A DNA stretch of 64,000 bases, from assembly GCF_900090265.1 (NCBI RefSeq), contig NZ_LT607752.1:1612001-1676000 (forward strand), read 5' to 3'. How positions within the stretch are numbered: the stretch's first letter is position 1; the number at the start of each line of letters is the position of its first letter. Of the stretch, positions 9,363-17,682 are shown in pieces. Source of the stretch: Micromonospora rifamycinica (GTDB lineage Bacteria > Actinomycetota > Actinomycetes > Mycobacteriales > Micromonosporaceae). The notes under the pieces are model-generated. The model saw nothing but the letters and a program-made list of their open reading frames with translations. It did no database searches and had not been told where the DNA came from. The translations under genes were made by a program, and so were the position numbers.

Positions 9363-11432
9363 TCAACCTCGGCCGTGCGCCTGCTCGCGGCCGTGGACCA
9401 CCGGGCCGGCGGCGGGGACCTCCCCCACCTCCACCGGCGTCGCCGCCGGCCGCCGCCTCGGCGGGTCGGTGCGGCCGACCACCGCCGCCGTACACGTCGG
9501 GTCGGCTCCCCACGACTGGTCGTCCTCGGTCAACCGGGTACTGCGGCGCGCGTCGTCGCCGGTCCCCCGGCCCCCCGGGGCACCGACCGACGGCAGGAGC
9601 GGTGGCCCGACCGGACGGCCGCCGAGCGGCCCGGCCGTTGGGGAGCCGCCGCCCGTCGCGCTCGACATACCCTGGCCGCCGGCCCCACCCGACGTCCCGA
9701 CGCCGGGCAGTCCCGACCCTGCGGGTGAGCCCGCACCGCCGGCGCCGCCGAGCGGACCGGCGAGCAGGGCGGCGAGTTCCCGGCCGACGGCGGAGCCGCC
9801 GAGCGCCGCACGGGACGGCAGGGCGACCGGCCCGTCGGCCAGGTCGCCGATGTCGACGCCGCCGTCGGCCCAGTCGCCCAGCGCCCCGCCGGAACGGCGG
9901 TCGCCGTCCGGGACGCCGCCCGCGACGCGCCCGCCGATCACCGGGCCGACGCCGCCGGCCAGGCCACCCACCCCGGCGAGCGCGCCGCCACCCCAGCCGC
10001 CGACGCCGGTACGCCCGAGGGCGGCGACCGCCCCGACGCCGTCGCCGGCCAGCCCCGAGGTGCCGATCTCCGCGGTCACGCCCGGGGAGCCGGCGGCGCC
10101 GGAGCCGCCGGCCGGGTTCCCCGCGCCGAGGGTCGAGAAGCCCGCCCCGCCGAACCCGCCGCCACCCAGCGCACCGACCGCACCGATGGCCACCGGGCCA
10201 CCGGTCGGCATCCCCCCCGACCCGCCGGCCGCCGAGGAGGAGGAGAACGCCAGGTCCGACCCCCCACCCCCGGAGGCACCGGAACCGGTCCCGTCGAACC
10301 CGGCACCGTCGAACCCGGTGCTGGTGAACCGCACCTCGTCGCGGGGCGGCGGGCCGTCGGTGGGACCGTCCGGGGAACCCGACGGCGGTGGCGTGCCGCC
10401 GCCGGACGGACCCGTGAACCGGTTGACGATCCCGCCGGTTTCCCGCAACGCGGCGACGAGCTGGGCCAGTGCGTCGCGCATCGCCAGGTCGAGCCGGACG
10501 AGCTGCCGCAGCCAGGCGGTGCGGAGCAGCACGTCGAGCCCGGTCCAGCCGGCCGCGGTGGTCAGGTCGAACGTGCCGCCGACCGGCCCGGTGCCGTAGG
10601 TGTCCGGGATGGTGACCCGGACCGCGTTCAGGCTGCCCTGGTCGGCCTGCGCGAGGACGCTGCGGACCGTGCTGAACAGCGTGGTCGGGTGGTACGTGTT
10701 GAACCACTGGTGGGTGTGGTCGCTGAACTCCCGCCAGGCGTCGTTGATCCGCTCGCGGAACATCAGCAGGTCGTTCGACTGCCGGAAGACCCGGTCCGAC
10801 CAGGCGTTGGCCTCGTTCGTGGCGTTCATGTCCCGGGTGAGCCGGTCGATGTCGGCGTGCAGGGTGGTCAGCGCCGCCACGAAGACCGCCGAGGCCGACC
10901 CCGCGAAGCCGGAACCGGTCCCGTTGATCCCGTCGCGTAGCACCCGTAGCTCGGCGGCGGTGGTGAGCAGCGTCTGCTCGACCCGCCAGAGCAGGTTGCC
11001 GGCGTCGGTGAAGCTGCGTTCACTGAACCAGCCGTTGGCGCCGGCGTACAACCGGGTGAGGGCGTTGACGCTCGCCCGGTAGAAGCTGTCGAACGCGGTG
11101 GCCGGTGGCGGGCCGCCGGTGCCCTCCCAGAAGGTGACGTGGCCCCGCACGATCTCCCACAGGTCGCGCTGCGGGTCGTCCACTCCGGGTCCGATCCGGC
11201 GGTAGCCCATCAGTTCCCGGTCCCCGGGGTCGACCGTGGGGCGGGTGCCCCGGTCCAGCTCCTGGGTACGTCGTTCGACGAACCGGACCCAGGAAACCCC
11301 GTGACCGGCGACCAGGTCGCGGTCGATCAGGGTGCCGCTGCCCTGGTCGGTACCGTCGCGGCCCTCGTTGAGGACGTCCTGGAGCATCCGTTCCCAGGTC
11401 CAGCCGGTGTACTCCGGATTCGGGGCGGTCAT
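9363..11432 (-). CDS. Large Gly/Pro-rich ESX-associated substrate-like protein A
   Basis: A 689-residue protein, ATG at 11432. The N-terminal 340 residues are folded and helical and align by eye with the neighbouring paralog at 11457-13601: WTWERMLQDVLNEGRDG at the start, REFSDHTHQWFN in the middle, and TFDLTTAAGW. Residues about 345-620 are a low-complexity Gly/Ala/Pro region. The C-terminus carries SWGADPTCTAAVVGRTD, matching VWGTDPECGMAVIGRTE in the paralog. This suggests a conserved C-terminal recognition tail. The architecture resembles large actinobacterial ESX substrates with a helical head and disordered body. No catalytic motif is visible. The paralog starts the operon segment 24 bases upstream. 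Confidence 0.8.
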   Translation of the reverse strand: MTAPNPEYTGWTWERMLQDVLNEGRDGTDQGSGTLIDRDLVAGHGVSWVRFVERRTQELDRGTRPTVDPGDRELMGYRRIGPGVDDPQRDLWEIVRGHVTFWEGTGGPPPATAFDSFYRASVNALTRLYAGANGWFSERSFTDAGNLLWRVEQTLLTTAAELRVLRDGINGTGSGFAGSASAVFVAALTTLHADIDRLTRDMNATNEANAWSDRVFRQSNDLLMFRERINDAWREFSDHTHQWFNTYHPTTLFSTVRSVLAQADQGSLNAVRVTIPDTYGTGPVGGTFDLTTAAGWTGLDVLLRTAWLRQLVRLDLAMRDALAQLVAALRETGGIVNRFTGPSGGGTPPPSGSPDGPTDGPPPRDEVRFTSTGFDGAGFDGTGSGASGGGGSDLAFSSSSAAGGSGGMPTGGPVAIGAVGALGGGGFGGAGFSTLGAGNPAGGSGAAGSPGVTAEIGTSGLAGDGVGAVAALGRTGVGGWGGGALAGVGGLAGGVGPVIGGRVAGGVPDGDRRSGGALGDWADGGVDIGDLADGPVALPSRAALGGSAVGRELAALLAGPLGGAGGAGSPAGSGLPGVGTSGGAGGQGMSSATGGGSPTAGPLGGRPVGPPLLPSVGAPGGRGTGDDARRSTRLTEDDQSWGADPTCTAAVVGRTDPPRRRPAATPVEVGEVPAAGPVVHGREQAHGRG

Positions 11433-11456
11433 CGCGCGGCCCGCCCGGGTCGCCGG

Positions 11457-13601
11457 TCAGCCACGGCGACGTCCCGTCGTACGGGTGGGGCCGGGCGACT
11501 GACCGGGTCGGCGTGGTGCGGCCGGCACCGTGACGGCCGGTTGCTCGGACGTCTCGGTCCGGCCGATGACGGCCATCCCGCACTCCGGGTCGGTGCCCCA
11601 GACGTCCTCCTCCTCTTCCAGCCAGGTCTTGCGCTCACGGTCCTTCTCCCCCTGTTGACCGCCCCCACCCATGCCGCCCATGCCACCCATCGGGGGCATC
11701 ATCGGGAACCCACCGGCCGACGAGGAGGCGGCGTCCGTGCCGCGCGCCCCGGTGCCGCCGGGTCCGAGGCCTGCCGGCTCACCGAGCAACGCGGCCAGTT
11801 CGCTGCCGAGCGCCACCCCGCCGGTCGAGGATTCGCCCGGGGAGCCGCCGCCCAGGTTGCCGACGTCGACGCCGTCCACGTCGGTCGGGAACTGAGCCGA
11901 CGGGGTGGTCGTGTCGCCGCCGAGGCCACCCGCCCCGCCGCCCCTGACCCCGCCCACGCCACCCGAACCGCCTGAGGAACCCAGGCTGCCCGACCCACCC
12001 AGCACGGGGGGCAGGCCCGGAACTACGACACCGCCGCCCAGCCCGGGGACGCCGAGCCCGCCGCCGGTGCCGCCACCGGCCGAGCCGGAGCCCGTGCCAC
12101 CGCCGAGCAGGTCGTCCCAGTCGGCGCCGCCGAGCCCGCCGGTCGACCCACCGGTGCCGAGGTCACCGCCACCGACACCCGAGCCACCGCCCAGACCCAG
12201 ATCGCCACCGAGCCCGAGGCCGGACCCCCCGCCGAGCTCACCCCCGCCCTTACCGAGGTCACCACCGCCACCCACGCCCAGGTCACCACCGCCACCCATG
12301 CCCAAGTCACCGCCACCGCCCATGCCCAGGTCACCACCACCGCCCACGCCCAAGTCACCACCACCACCACCCACGCCCAAGTCACCACCACCACCCACGC
12401 CCAGGTCACCACCACCACCCACGCCCAGGTCACCACCACCGCCCATGCCGGGTCCGCCACCGCCGTTCAGATCCGGACCGTTGAGGTTGGGGGTGCCCAC
12501 CGGCGGCGGGGTGGCGCCGGTGGTGGTCGGTGGGGGCGAGATGACGCTCACCAGGTGGGTGACGGACCGCAGCCGGGTGGTCAACCGCGCCAGCTCGGTA
12601 CGCATCGTGGCGTCCAGCTCCCGCAACTGGCCGAGCCAGGCACCCTTGATCATGTTGTCGACGCTCTGCCAGCCGGCCTCGGTCATCAGGTTGAAGGTGC
12701 CGCTGTTCACCGTGCCGTTGCCGTACGCGTCCGGCAGGGTGATCGTGACCTGGCTGAAGTTACCCGTCCTGACCTCGGTGATGATCTTCTTCAACGAGTC
12801 GATCAACGTGGTCGGGTTGTAGCCGTTGAACCACTGGAACGTGTGGTCGCTGAACTCCCGGAACGAGCTGGCGATCTTGTTGCGGAAGGTCGTCATGTCG
12901 TCGACCACGTCGTCGACCTGGTCGGACCAGGCCCGGTCGGCGCTGCTGGCGTTCATGTCGACGGAGAGCCGGTGGACGTCCCGACGCAGGTTCGCCACCG
13001 CCCCGATGAACACCCCGGAGGCGTTGCCCTGGAACCCGGAGGCGTCGTCGCCGACCCGGTCCAGGATGGTCTTCAGCTCCCGTTCGGTGCTGATCAGGCT
13101 GCTCTCCACGTCGTGCAGCATCTTGGCCGCGTCGGTGAAGCTCTTCCAGCTGAACACCGGGTTGGTGCCGCTGGTCAGCCGCTGCAACGCGCCCTCGCTG
13201 GACTTGTAGAAGGTCTCGAAGGCGCCGCGCGGGGAGGGTGCCCCCTCGGTCTGCGAGTCGTTGAAGACGATCTTCACCTGGATGAACTGGGTCCGGGTGG
13301 TGTAGTGGGGCTGCCCGTCCCGCAGCGAGCCGACCGAGCTGATCCGGTAGAGGAAGAACTCGTTGCCGTCGAGCGAGTCGATCCGGTTGGTCATGTCACC
13401 GTCGCTGGGCGGCTGCGAGGACTCGGTCACGTTGTCCAGGTGGTCGACAAGACGCAGCCACCGGACGTCCGGACCGGCCACCAGCTTGCGGTCCAGCATG
13501 GTGCCGCTGGTGCCGTCCGGCCCGTCCCTGCCCTCCCCCAGCACGTTCTGGAGCATCGACTCCCAGGTCCACTGGGCCATGTCCTGGTACGGGGCGGTCA
13601 C
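11457..13601 (-). CDS. Large Gly-rich ESX-associated substrate-like protein B with GGGGDLGV repeats
   Basis: A 714-residue paralog of the 9363-11432 protein. It starts at GTG 13601, four bases after the stop of the upstream 126-residue gene. The helical head (residues 1-355) has WTWESMLQNVLGEGRDG, a long coiled region and REFSDHTFQWFNGYNPTTL. It is followed by a Gly-rich body whose residues about 383-455 are eight near-perfect copies of GGGGDLGV. The tail has VWGTDPECGMAVIGRTE, close to the paralog's tail. Such repeats suggest an extended, flexible secreted segment, possibly wall-spanning. Function is unknown; ESX dependence is inferred from the operon and the shared tail. Confidence 0.8.
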   Translation of the reverse strand: MTAPYQDMAQWTWESMLQNVLGEGRDGPDGTSGTMLDRKLVAGPDVRWLRLVDHLDNVTESSQPPSDGDMTNRIDSLDGNEFFLYRISSVGSLRDGQPHYTTRTQFIQVKIVFNDSQTEGAPSPRGAFETFYKSSEGALQRLTSGTNPVFSWKSFTDAAKMLHDVESSLISTERELKTILDRVGDDASGFQGNASGVFIGAVANLRRDVHRLSVDMNASSADRAWSDQVDDVVDDMTTFRNKIASSFREFSDHTFQWFNGYNPTTLIDSLKKIITEVRTGNFSQVTITLPDAYGNGTVNSGTFNLMTEAGWQSVDNMIKGAWLGQLRELDATMRTELARLTTRLRSVTHLVSVISPPPTTTGATPPPVGTPNLNGPDLNGGGGPGMGGGGDLGVGGGGDLGVGGGGDLGVGGGGGDLGVGGGGDLGMGGGGDLGMGGGGDLGVGGGGDLGKGGGELGGGSGLGLGGDLGLGGGSGVGGGDLGTGGSTGGLGGADWDDLLGGGTGSGSAGGGTGGGLGVPGLGGGVVVPGLPPVLGGSGSLGSSGGSGGVGGVRGGGAGGLGGDTTTPSAQFPTDVDGVDVGNLGGGSPGESSTGGVALGSELAALLGEPAGLGPGGTGARGTDAASSSAGGFPMMPPMGGMGGMGGGGQQGEKDRERKTWLEEEEDVWGTDPECGMAVIGRTETSEQPAVTVPAAPRRPGQSPGPTRTTGRRRG
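12240..12450 (-). repeat. 24-bp in-frame tandem repeats (about 8 copies) encoding GGGGDLG[V/M/K]
   Basis: Eight tandem units with a 24-base period lie inside the glycine-rich body of the ESX substrate-like protein B. One unit has an extra Gly codon. Only the last residue of the unit (Val, Met or Lys) changes. The units are near-identical at DNA level, so copy number could vary by slippage between strains. Confidence 0.85.
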
Positions 13602-13605
13602 CGGG

Positions 13606-13986
13606 TCACGCCGTCGGGTTGGGAGTGGGGTTGGGCGAGGTGCCGGTGCCCGGCAGGTACTCCAGGAACCGTTCGGCGGTGACCGCGTTGAGCGACTCGA
13701 TGTACTCCGAGTTGGCCAGCAGCTCGGTCAGCCCGACGGCGAGGCTGTTCATCGTGGTCCGGTGGCTGGTCATCCGGGCCAGCAGGGTGTCCCCTGTCTT
13801 GTTGATCTGGTCGCGGATGGTCCGGCCGGGCTCGAAGTTGTTCGTCCCGGCCGAGACGACCAGGTCACGCAGCGTCTGCGAGACGTACTGGCCCTGCCCG
13901 GAGGTGGCGGTGTCGACCGCGTCCCGCAGGCTGTTGAGCTTCGCGATGAGCTGGTTGATGTACGGCTCGTCGATGACGATCGGCAT
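13606..13986 (-). CDS. Small helical ESX-operon protein
   Basis: The ATG at 13986 (MPIVIDEPYINQL) has GGAGG about 6 bases upstream, which decides the start; the frame extends to 14172 without a comparable site. The 126-residue product is helical (YINQLIAKLNSLRDAV, then a long helix to LLANSEYIESL) and ends in a Pro/Thr/Asn tail. Size and helical content resemble ESX-associated WXG100-superfamily proteins, but there is no WXG motif. It sits between the WXG100 pair and the two large substrate-like genes in the same operon. Function unknown. Confidence 0.8.
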   Translation of the reverse strand: MPIVIDEPYINQLIAKLNSLRDAVDTATSGQGQYVSQTLRDLVVSAGTNNFEPGRTIRDQINKTGDTLLARMTSHRTTMNSLAVGLTELLANSEYIESLNAVTAERFLEYLPGTGTSPNPTPNPTA

Positions 13987-14045
13987 CGGTTCCTCCGTTG
14001 GGTGAGGGTGGGCGGGCGGCCCGGGACCGCCCGCCGCACCGGGGG

Positions 14046-14342
14046 TCAGACGTTGCCCTGGAACAGCGCGGCGCCCCGCGCGTCGCCCAGCCGGTAGTTG
14101 TCGTGGATCTGGTCCAGCCGGGACGAGGCGTCGGCGAGCGCCTGGCGCATCTCGGTGATCCCGGTGTTCCACTTGGCCTGCGCCGCGGTGAACGCCTCCC
14201 GGGTGTCACCGGAGTTGGCGTTGACGTACGTCTGGACGACGGTGTTGAGCTCGTCGATCGCGTTCTGGATGCTGGTGGTCACGCCCTGCAGCTCGGCCGA
14301 GCTGTCCAGCAGCCCGTTGGGGTTGAGTCCGTACGACGGCAT
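14046..14342 (-). CDS. WXG100-family protein (EsxA/EsxB-like) with an altered WXG turn
   Basis: At 98 residues it has the family's usual size. Two helices flank a turn where NANSGDTREAF replaces the usual x-W-x-G-x-A-x-x-x-F: Gly45 and Phe51 are kept, but the Trp is Asn43. The second conserved Trp is Trp58. Together with the canonical partner encoded 31 bases upstream it probably forms the heterodimeric helical hairpin pair exported by the EccC machine. The Trp loss resembles heterodimer pairs in which one subunit is degenerate. Confidence 0.85.
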   Translation of the reverse strand: MPSYGLNPNGLLDSSAELQGVTTSIQNAIDELNTVVQTYVNANSGDTREAFTAAQAKWNTGITEMRQALADASSRLDQIHDNYRLGDARGAALFQGNV

Positions 14343-14373
14343 GGATCGTCCTTTGTGAGGGTTCGGTCGGTGG

Positions 14374-14670
14374 TCAGGTCCAGCTCGCGGAGAGGGCGTT
14401 GTCCTGCTCCACCTGTGCGCTGGTCTGGTAGTGCGAGGTCATCGCGGTGTTCAGGTCGAGCAGCCCCTGCTTGACCTTGCTCAGCCCCTCCAGCCACTGC
14501 TGGATCGAGGTGGTGAAGGTCGTCTTCGCCTCCCCGCGCCACTGGGTGTCCAGGAAGCTGGACGTGTTGTCGACGGCGCGCTGTGCCGCGTCGCACTGGG
14601 CGTCGGTCTGGTTCATCGCCGAGATGGTGTTGCGGATGGTCTGCTCGTCTACCTCGTTGCCGAGTGGCAT
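14374..14670 (-). CDS. WXG100-family protein (EsxA/EsxB-like)
   Basis: A 98-residue protein with a canonical helix-turn-helix. The turn is TQWRGEAKTTF with Trp44 and Gly46, followed by QQW. It has no signal peptide, as expected for this leaderless ESX substrate family. GGAGCG lies just before the ATG (14670). It follows eccB by 67 bases and precedes a second, degenerate WXG100 gene, the usual tandem pair. Both are expected to be recognised by the third ATPase domain of EccC and secreted. Confidence 0.92.
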   Translation of the reverse strand: MPLGNEVDEQTIRNTISAMNQTDAQCDAAQRAVDNTSSFLDTQWRGEAKTTFTTSIQQWLEGLSKVKQGLLDLNTAMTSHYQTSAQVEQDNALSASWT

Positions 14671-14737
14671 CGGCGCTCCTTCCGGTTCGGGCGGTCGCGG
14701 CGGTTCCGCGCCGCCGGCTGCGCTGGCCGGGCCGGTC

Positions 14738-16132
14738 TCATCCGACGACCCGGGCCGGGTCGAGGGCGGGACCGGTCGGCAGCAGGTCGATCAGTTCCGG
14801 GGCGACGACGGTCGCGACGGCGGGGGGGTAACCCAGCCGCTCCGCCACCGCCGCACCGGCGAGCGGGTACTTCACCCCGGCATCGGTCACCAGGTGGTAG
14901 CCGGTGCCGGGCTGCCCGGCGCGGCCGGCGACCACCAGTCCGCCGCGTCCGGGCGCGACCGCCACCGCGTCGGCGGTGTGCGCCGTCCGGGTCACTCCCA
15001 CGCCGCCGCGGACGATGCCGGCCGCCGGCACCGGCCGGGCCGCCACGACCTGCGGTCGTCCGTCGGCACCGAACCGCAGGCACCAGGTGAGGCCGGCGGG
15101 ACGGACGGCCGCCGTCGGGGCCACCGCCGGCAGCTCCCCGGCCAGCGGCGGTCGGGCCACGAGCGGCAGCCGGGCCAGCGCCGCCGGGCTCAGCACGGTC
15201 GGGACCACCGCCCGACCGCCATACCCGGCCACGGTCGCCGGGTCGGCGGCCAGCAGCGCGTACGCCAGCGGGGTCAGCCGGGCCAGGCCGTCGCGACGCA
15301 GCAGGTAGTGCCGTTCCGCCCCGTCCGCCGGCCGGGCGGTGAACAGCTGACCGATCCGGGTCGGCTGACCGTCGACCATCGGCCCGGCCGCGCCGCGCCC
15401 CGGCACCGCCACCGGCCCCAGGTCCGCCCCGGCCGGGATCAGGTCCAACCAGGCCGCCGGTACGCTCACCGGCGGCCCGTCGTGACCCAGCACCGCCGGT
15501 AGCCACGGTGCGGTGAGCCGGAAGCGGTGACCGTTCCAGATCAGGTAACCGGCGGTCGGGTCAGCCGTCGGCCGGACCAGCACCGCCCGGTCGGCGGCCA
15601 ACGGCGTCCCGTCGACGGCCGGGGCGACGGCGAGGGTGAGCGCGGTCGTCTCGGTGCCGGCCAGGTCCGTGGCGCTGGGCGCGCACGCCGTCCACCGGGC
15701 ACCGGCCAGGCCACCGGTCGGCAGCACGTCGGGGGCGCCGACGATGCCCAACGGCTGCCCGTGCGCCACCCCGCGCAGCGACTTCGCCGACACGGTGACC
15801 ACGGCGAGTTCCTCGCCGAGCAGCAGCCGGGCCGAGGCGTAGTTGAGCACCGGGCGCAGCCGCCCGTCCAGGTAGAGGTAGCGCGAGCCGGTCTCCTTCT
15901 CCACCACCAGCGACCCGGCCTTGCGCCAGGCGGTGGCCCCGCCGGGGGCGAAGAAGCCGTACAGGGTGAAGCCGCCCACCACCAGCGCGGCGACCAGGAC
16001 CCCGGCGAGCAGGCCGACGGTGGTACGCCGGTGCGGCGTCTCCAGGCCGTCCGGCTCCCCGGCCACCAGCGCGGCGGTGAGCCGGCCGAGCAGATGGGAC
16101 TGCGCCTGCACCTGGTCACGTCGGGACTGCAC
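14738..16132 (-). CDS. eccB: Type VII secretion membrane protein EccB
   Basis: A 464-residue protein whose N-terminus, MQSRRDQVQAQSHLLGRL, matches the EccB family start (SRRDQ followed by a cytoplasmic helix). One membrane segment lies at about residues 37-60 (TVGLLAGVLVAALVVGG). The rest is extracytoplasmic, with the four-fold repeat-type domain typical of EccB, including VLNYASARLLLG and AGYLIWNG. EccB is part of the inner-membrane ESX core with EccC, EccD and EccE. The start is four bases after the eccD stop, so the two are co-translated. Confidence 0.93.
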   Translation of the reverse strand: MQSRRDQVQAQSHLLGRLTAALVAGEPDGLETPHRRTTVGLLAGVLVAALVVGGFTLYGFFAPGGATAWRKAGSLVVEKETGSRYLYLDGRLRPVLNYASARLLLGEELAVVTVSAKSLRGVAHGQPLGIVGAPDVLPTGGLAGARWTACAPSATDLAGTETTALTLAVAPAVDGTPLAADRAVLVRPTADPTAGYLIWNGHRFRLTAPWLPAVLGHDGPPVSVPAAWLDLIPAGADLGPVAVPGRGAAGPMVDGQPTRIGQLFTARPADGAERHYLLRRDGLARLTPLAYALLAADPATVAGYGGRAVVPTVLSPAALARLPLVARPPLAGELPAVAPTAAVRPAGLTWCLRFGADGRPQVVAARPVPAAGIVRGGVGVTRTAHTADAVAVAPGRGGLVVAGRAGQPGTGYHLVTDAGVKYPLAGAAVAERLGYPPAVATVVAPELIDLLPTGPALDPARVVG

Positions 16133-16136
16133 GACC

Positions 16137-17528
16137 TCAGCCCCCGATCGCCCGGAAGTAGTCGTACACGTGCAGGACGGCGAGCCCGATCGGCAGCAGC
16201 GCCACCGCCGCCGCGGTCAGCGTCAGGTCACCGACCCGCCCCCAGTACGGCGTCACCCGCCGCCCGGGGAGGCTGCGCCCGGCCAGCAGCAACGCCGGTA
16301 CGGCGACCGGCAGCACCGCCAACGCCAGCACCCGCGCCAGCGGCCCCGCACCGGCCAGGGCGTCCACGGCGACCGCGACGAGCCCCACCAGCGCCGGCAC
16401 CGCCTGGGTCAGCCGGTGCCAGGCGCTGGTCATCGGTCGGGCGTTGAGCAACCAGACCAGCGCGACCAGCATCACCAGGGTCACCTCCGCCCACCCCGCC
16501 CGGTGCGCCACCGGCAGCAGCGCCACGGCGGTGGCCGTCGCCAGGCCGGCGTACAGGGCGGTCATCAGCCGGTCGACGGCCCGCGCCCGGTCCATCAGCG
16601 GGCCGGCGGGTTCCGGGTCGATGTCCTCCTGGAGGTGCTCGGGTCGGGTCGGCAGCGGGGCGAGGCGCATCCCGGCCAGCCGGAACGCGAACAGGGGCAC
16701 GGTCAGCACCAGTGCGGTCGCGGCCAGCGCCACCACCGCGCCGGACTGCGGCCCGGTCAGCCCGCCGACCGTGGCGGCGGCCCCGCCGAGCACCCCCAGC
16801 AGCAGCGCGACGGAGCCGGCGACGAACAGCGGGGTGGCCGCGCCGAGCAGGCCGGCGGCGAGCACCGCCACCGCCGCCCCGGTGGCGGTCCCGCCGAGCA
16901 CCTGCGGCCCGGTCGTCCCCGCGCCGACCGCCCCGCCGTCGCCGGGCAGCACCAGCCCGGCCAGGCCGGCGTAGCCGGTCGCGGCGACGGCCAGCAGCAC
17001 GCCGAACCCCCGCTCGGCGGCGGCCCGGACCACGGCGGCCCCGCCGCCCAACGCCACCGCCGCCACCGCCAGCGCCGCCACCGCCCGCAGCGGCACCGGG
17101 CCGGGCAGCGCCAGGGCCACCAGCCCGACGGCGAACAGCAGCCCGGCCAGCCCCAGCACCACCGGGCGGACCAGCTCGGGACGCCACCGGCCGGGGCGGT
17201 CCCGCACCCCGGTCGCCATCCCGTCGACGAGGTCGTCGAAGTCGACCTCGGGCAACTGGTCGGCGCGCGGACGCAGGTACACCAGGTCGCCGTCGTGCAG
17301 GTCGAGCGCGGCGACGCTGCTCTCCTCGTCCAGCGGGGCCGAGCCGGCACGTTGCAGGACCCAACCGCCGTGGCTCAACCCCGTGTCGGCCAGCCCGTCG
17401 CCGAGGTGGTGCAGCAGCGCCGGCAACAGGTCGGCCACGACCACCCCGACCGGCACGGCGACCTCGATCTGCCGGCTCGGTCCGCGTACGACCAGCCGGC
17501 ACATCTGCTCGGTCTCGGTGCCTGTCAC
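16137..17528 (-). CDS. eccD: Type VII secretion integral membrane protein EccD
   Basis: The 463-residue product has an N-terminal ubiquitin-like domain (residues 8-90: CRLVVRGPSRQIEVAVP to DGDLVYLRPRADQLP) and about ten to eleven hydrophobic segments, as in EccD, the membrane channel-forming subunit of ESX. GTG 17528 is chosen because GAAGGGG lies just upstream; ATG 17504 (MCRLVV) is an alternative. The open frame extends to 17963 but would run into the divergent eccC. It is the first gene of the minus-strand operon and is followed after four bases by eccB. Confidence 0.92.
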   Translation of the reverse strand: MTGTETEQMCRLVVRGPSRQIEVAVPVGVVVADLLPALLHHLGDGLADTGLSHGGWVLQRAGSAPLDEESSVAALDLHDGDLVYLRPRADQLPEVDFDDLVDGMATGVRDRPGRWRPELVRPVVLGLAGLLFAVGLVALALPGPVPLRAVAALAVAAVALGGGAAVVRAAAERGFGVLLAVAATGYAGLAGLVLPGDGGAVGAGTTGPQVLGGTATGAAVAVLAAGLLGAATPLFVAGSVALLLGVLGGAAATVGGLTGPQSGAVVALAATALVLTVPLFAFRLAGMRLAPLPTRPEHLQEDIDPEPAGPLMDRARAVDRLMTALYAGLATATAVALLPVAHRAGWAEVTLVMLVALVWLLNARPMTSAWHRLTQAVPALVGLVAVAVDALAGAGPLARVLALAVLPVAVPALLLAGRSLPGRRVTPYWGRVGDLTLTAAAVALLPIGLAVLHVYDYFRAIGG

Positions 17529-17682
17529 GGCCCCTTCAACGGCAACCGCCCGAGAACGTTCAACGGCCCGGCGGAATTTTCTTCGCCCGCCGACGGACCC
17601 CGGCCGGAAAGCGGGATCGACCCGGATCGGCCCGTGCTCCGTTGTGGAGGGGGGCCGACGGCCCGGGTGGAGGGAGACGAGC
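17529..17682. promoter_or_regulatory. Divergent promoter region between eccD and eccC
   Basis: A 154-base spacer between divergent start codons must carry both promoters. It contains a 9-base direct repeat TTCAACGGC at 17535-17543 and 17559-17567 (24-base period) and a short AT-rich stretch GGAATTTTCTTC near 17572, the only low-GC part. I cannot assign -35 and -10 boxes with confidence. Confidence 0.4.

Noticed and set aside
12240..12450. Regular repeats resembling a CRISPR array
   Set aside because: The 24-base units are contiguous without spacers and are in frame within a coding region.
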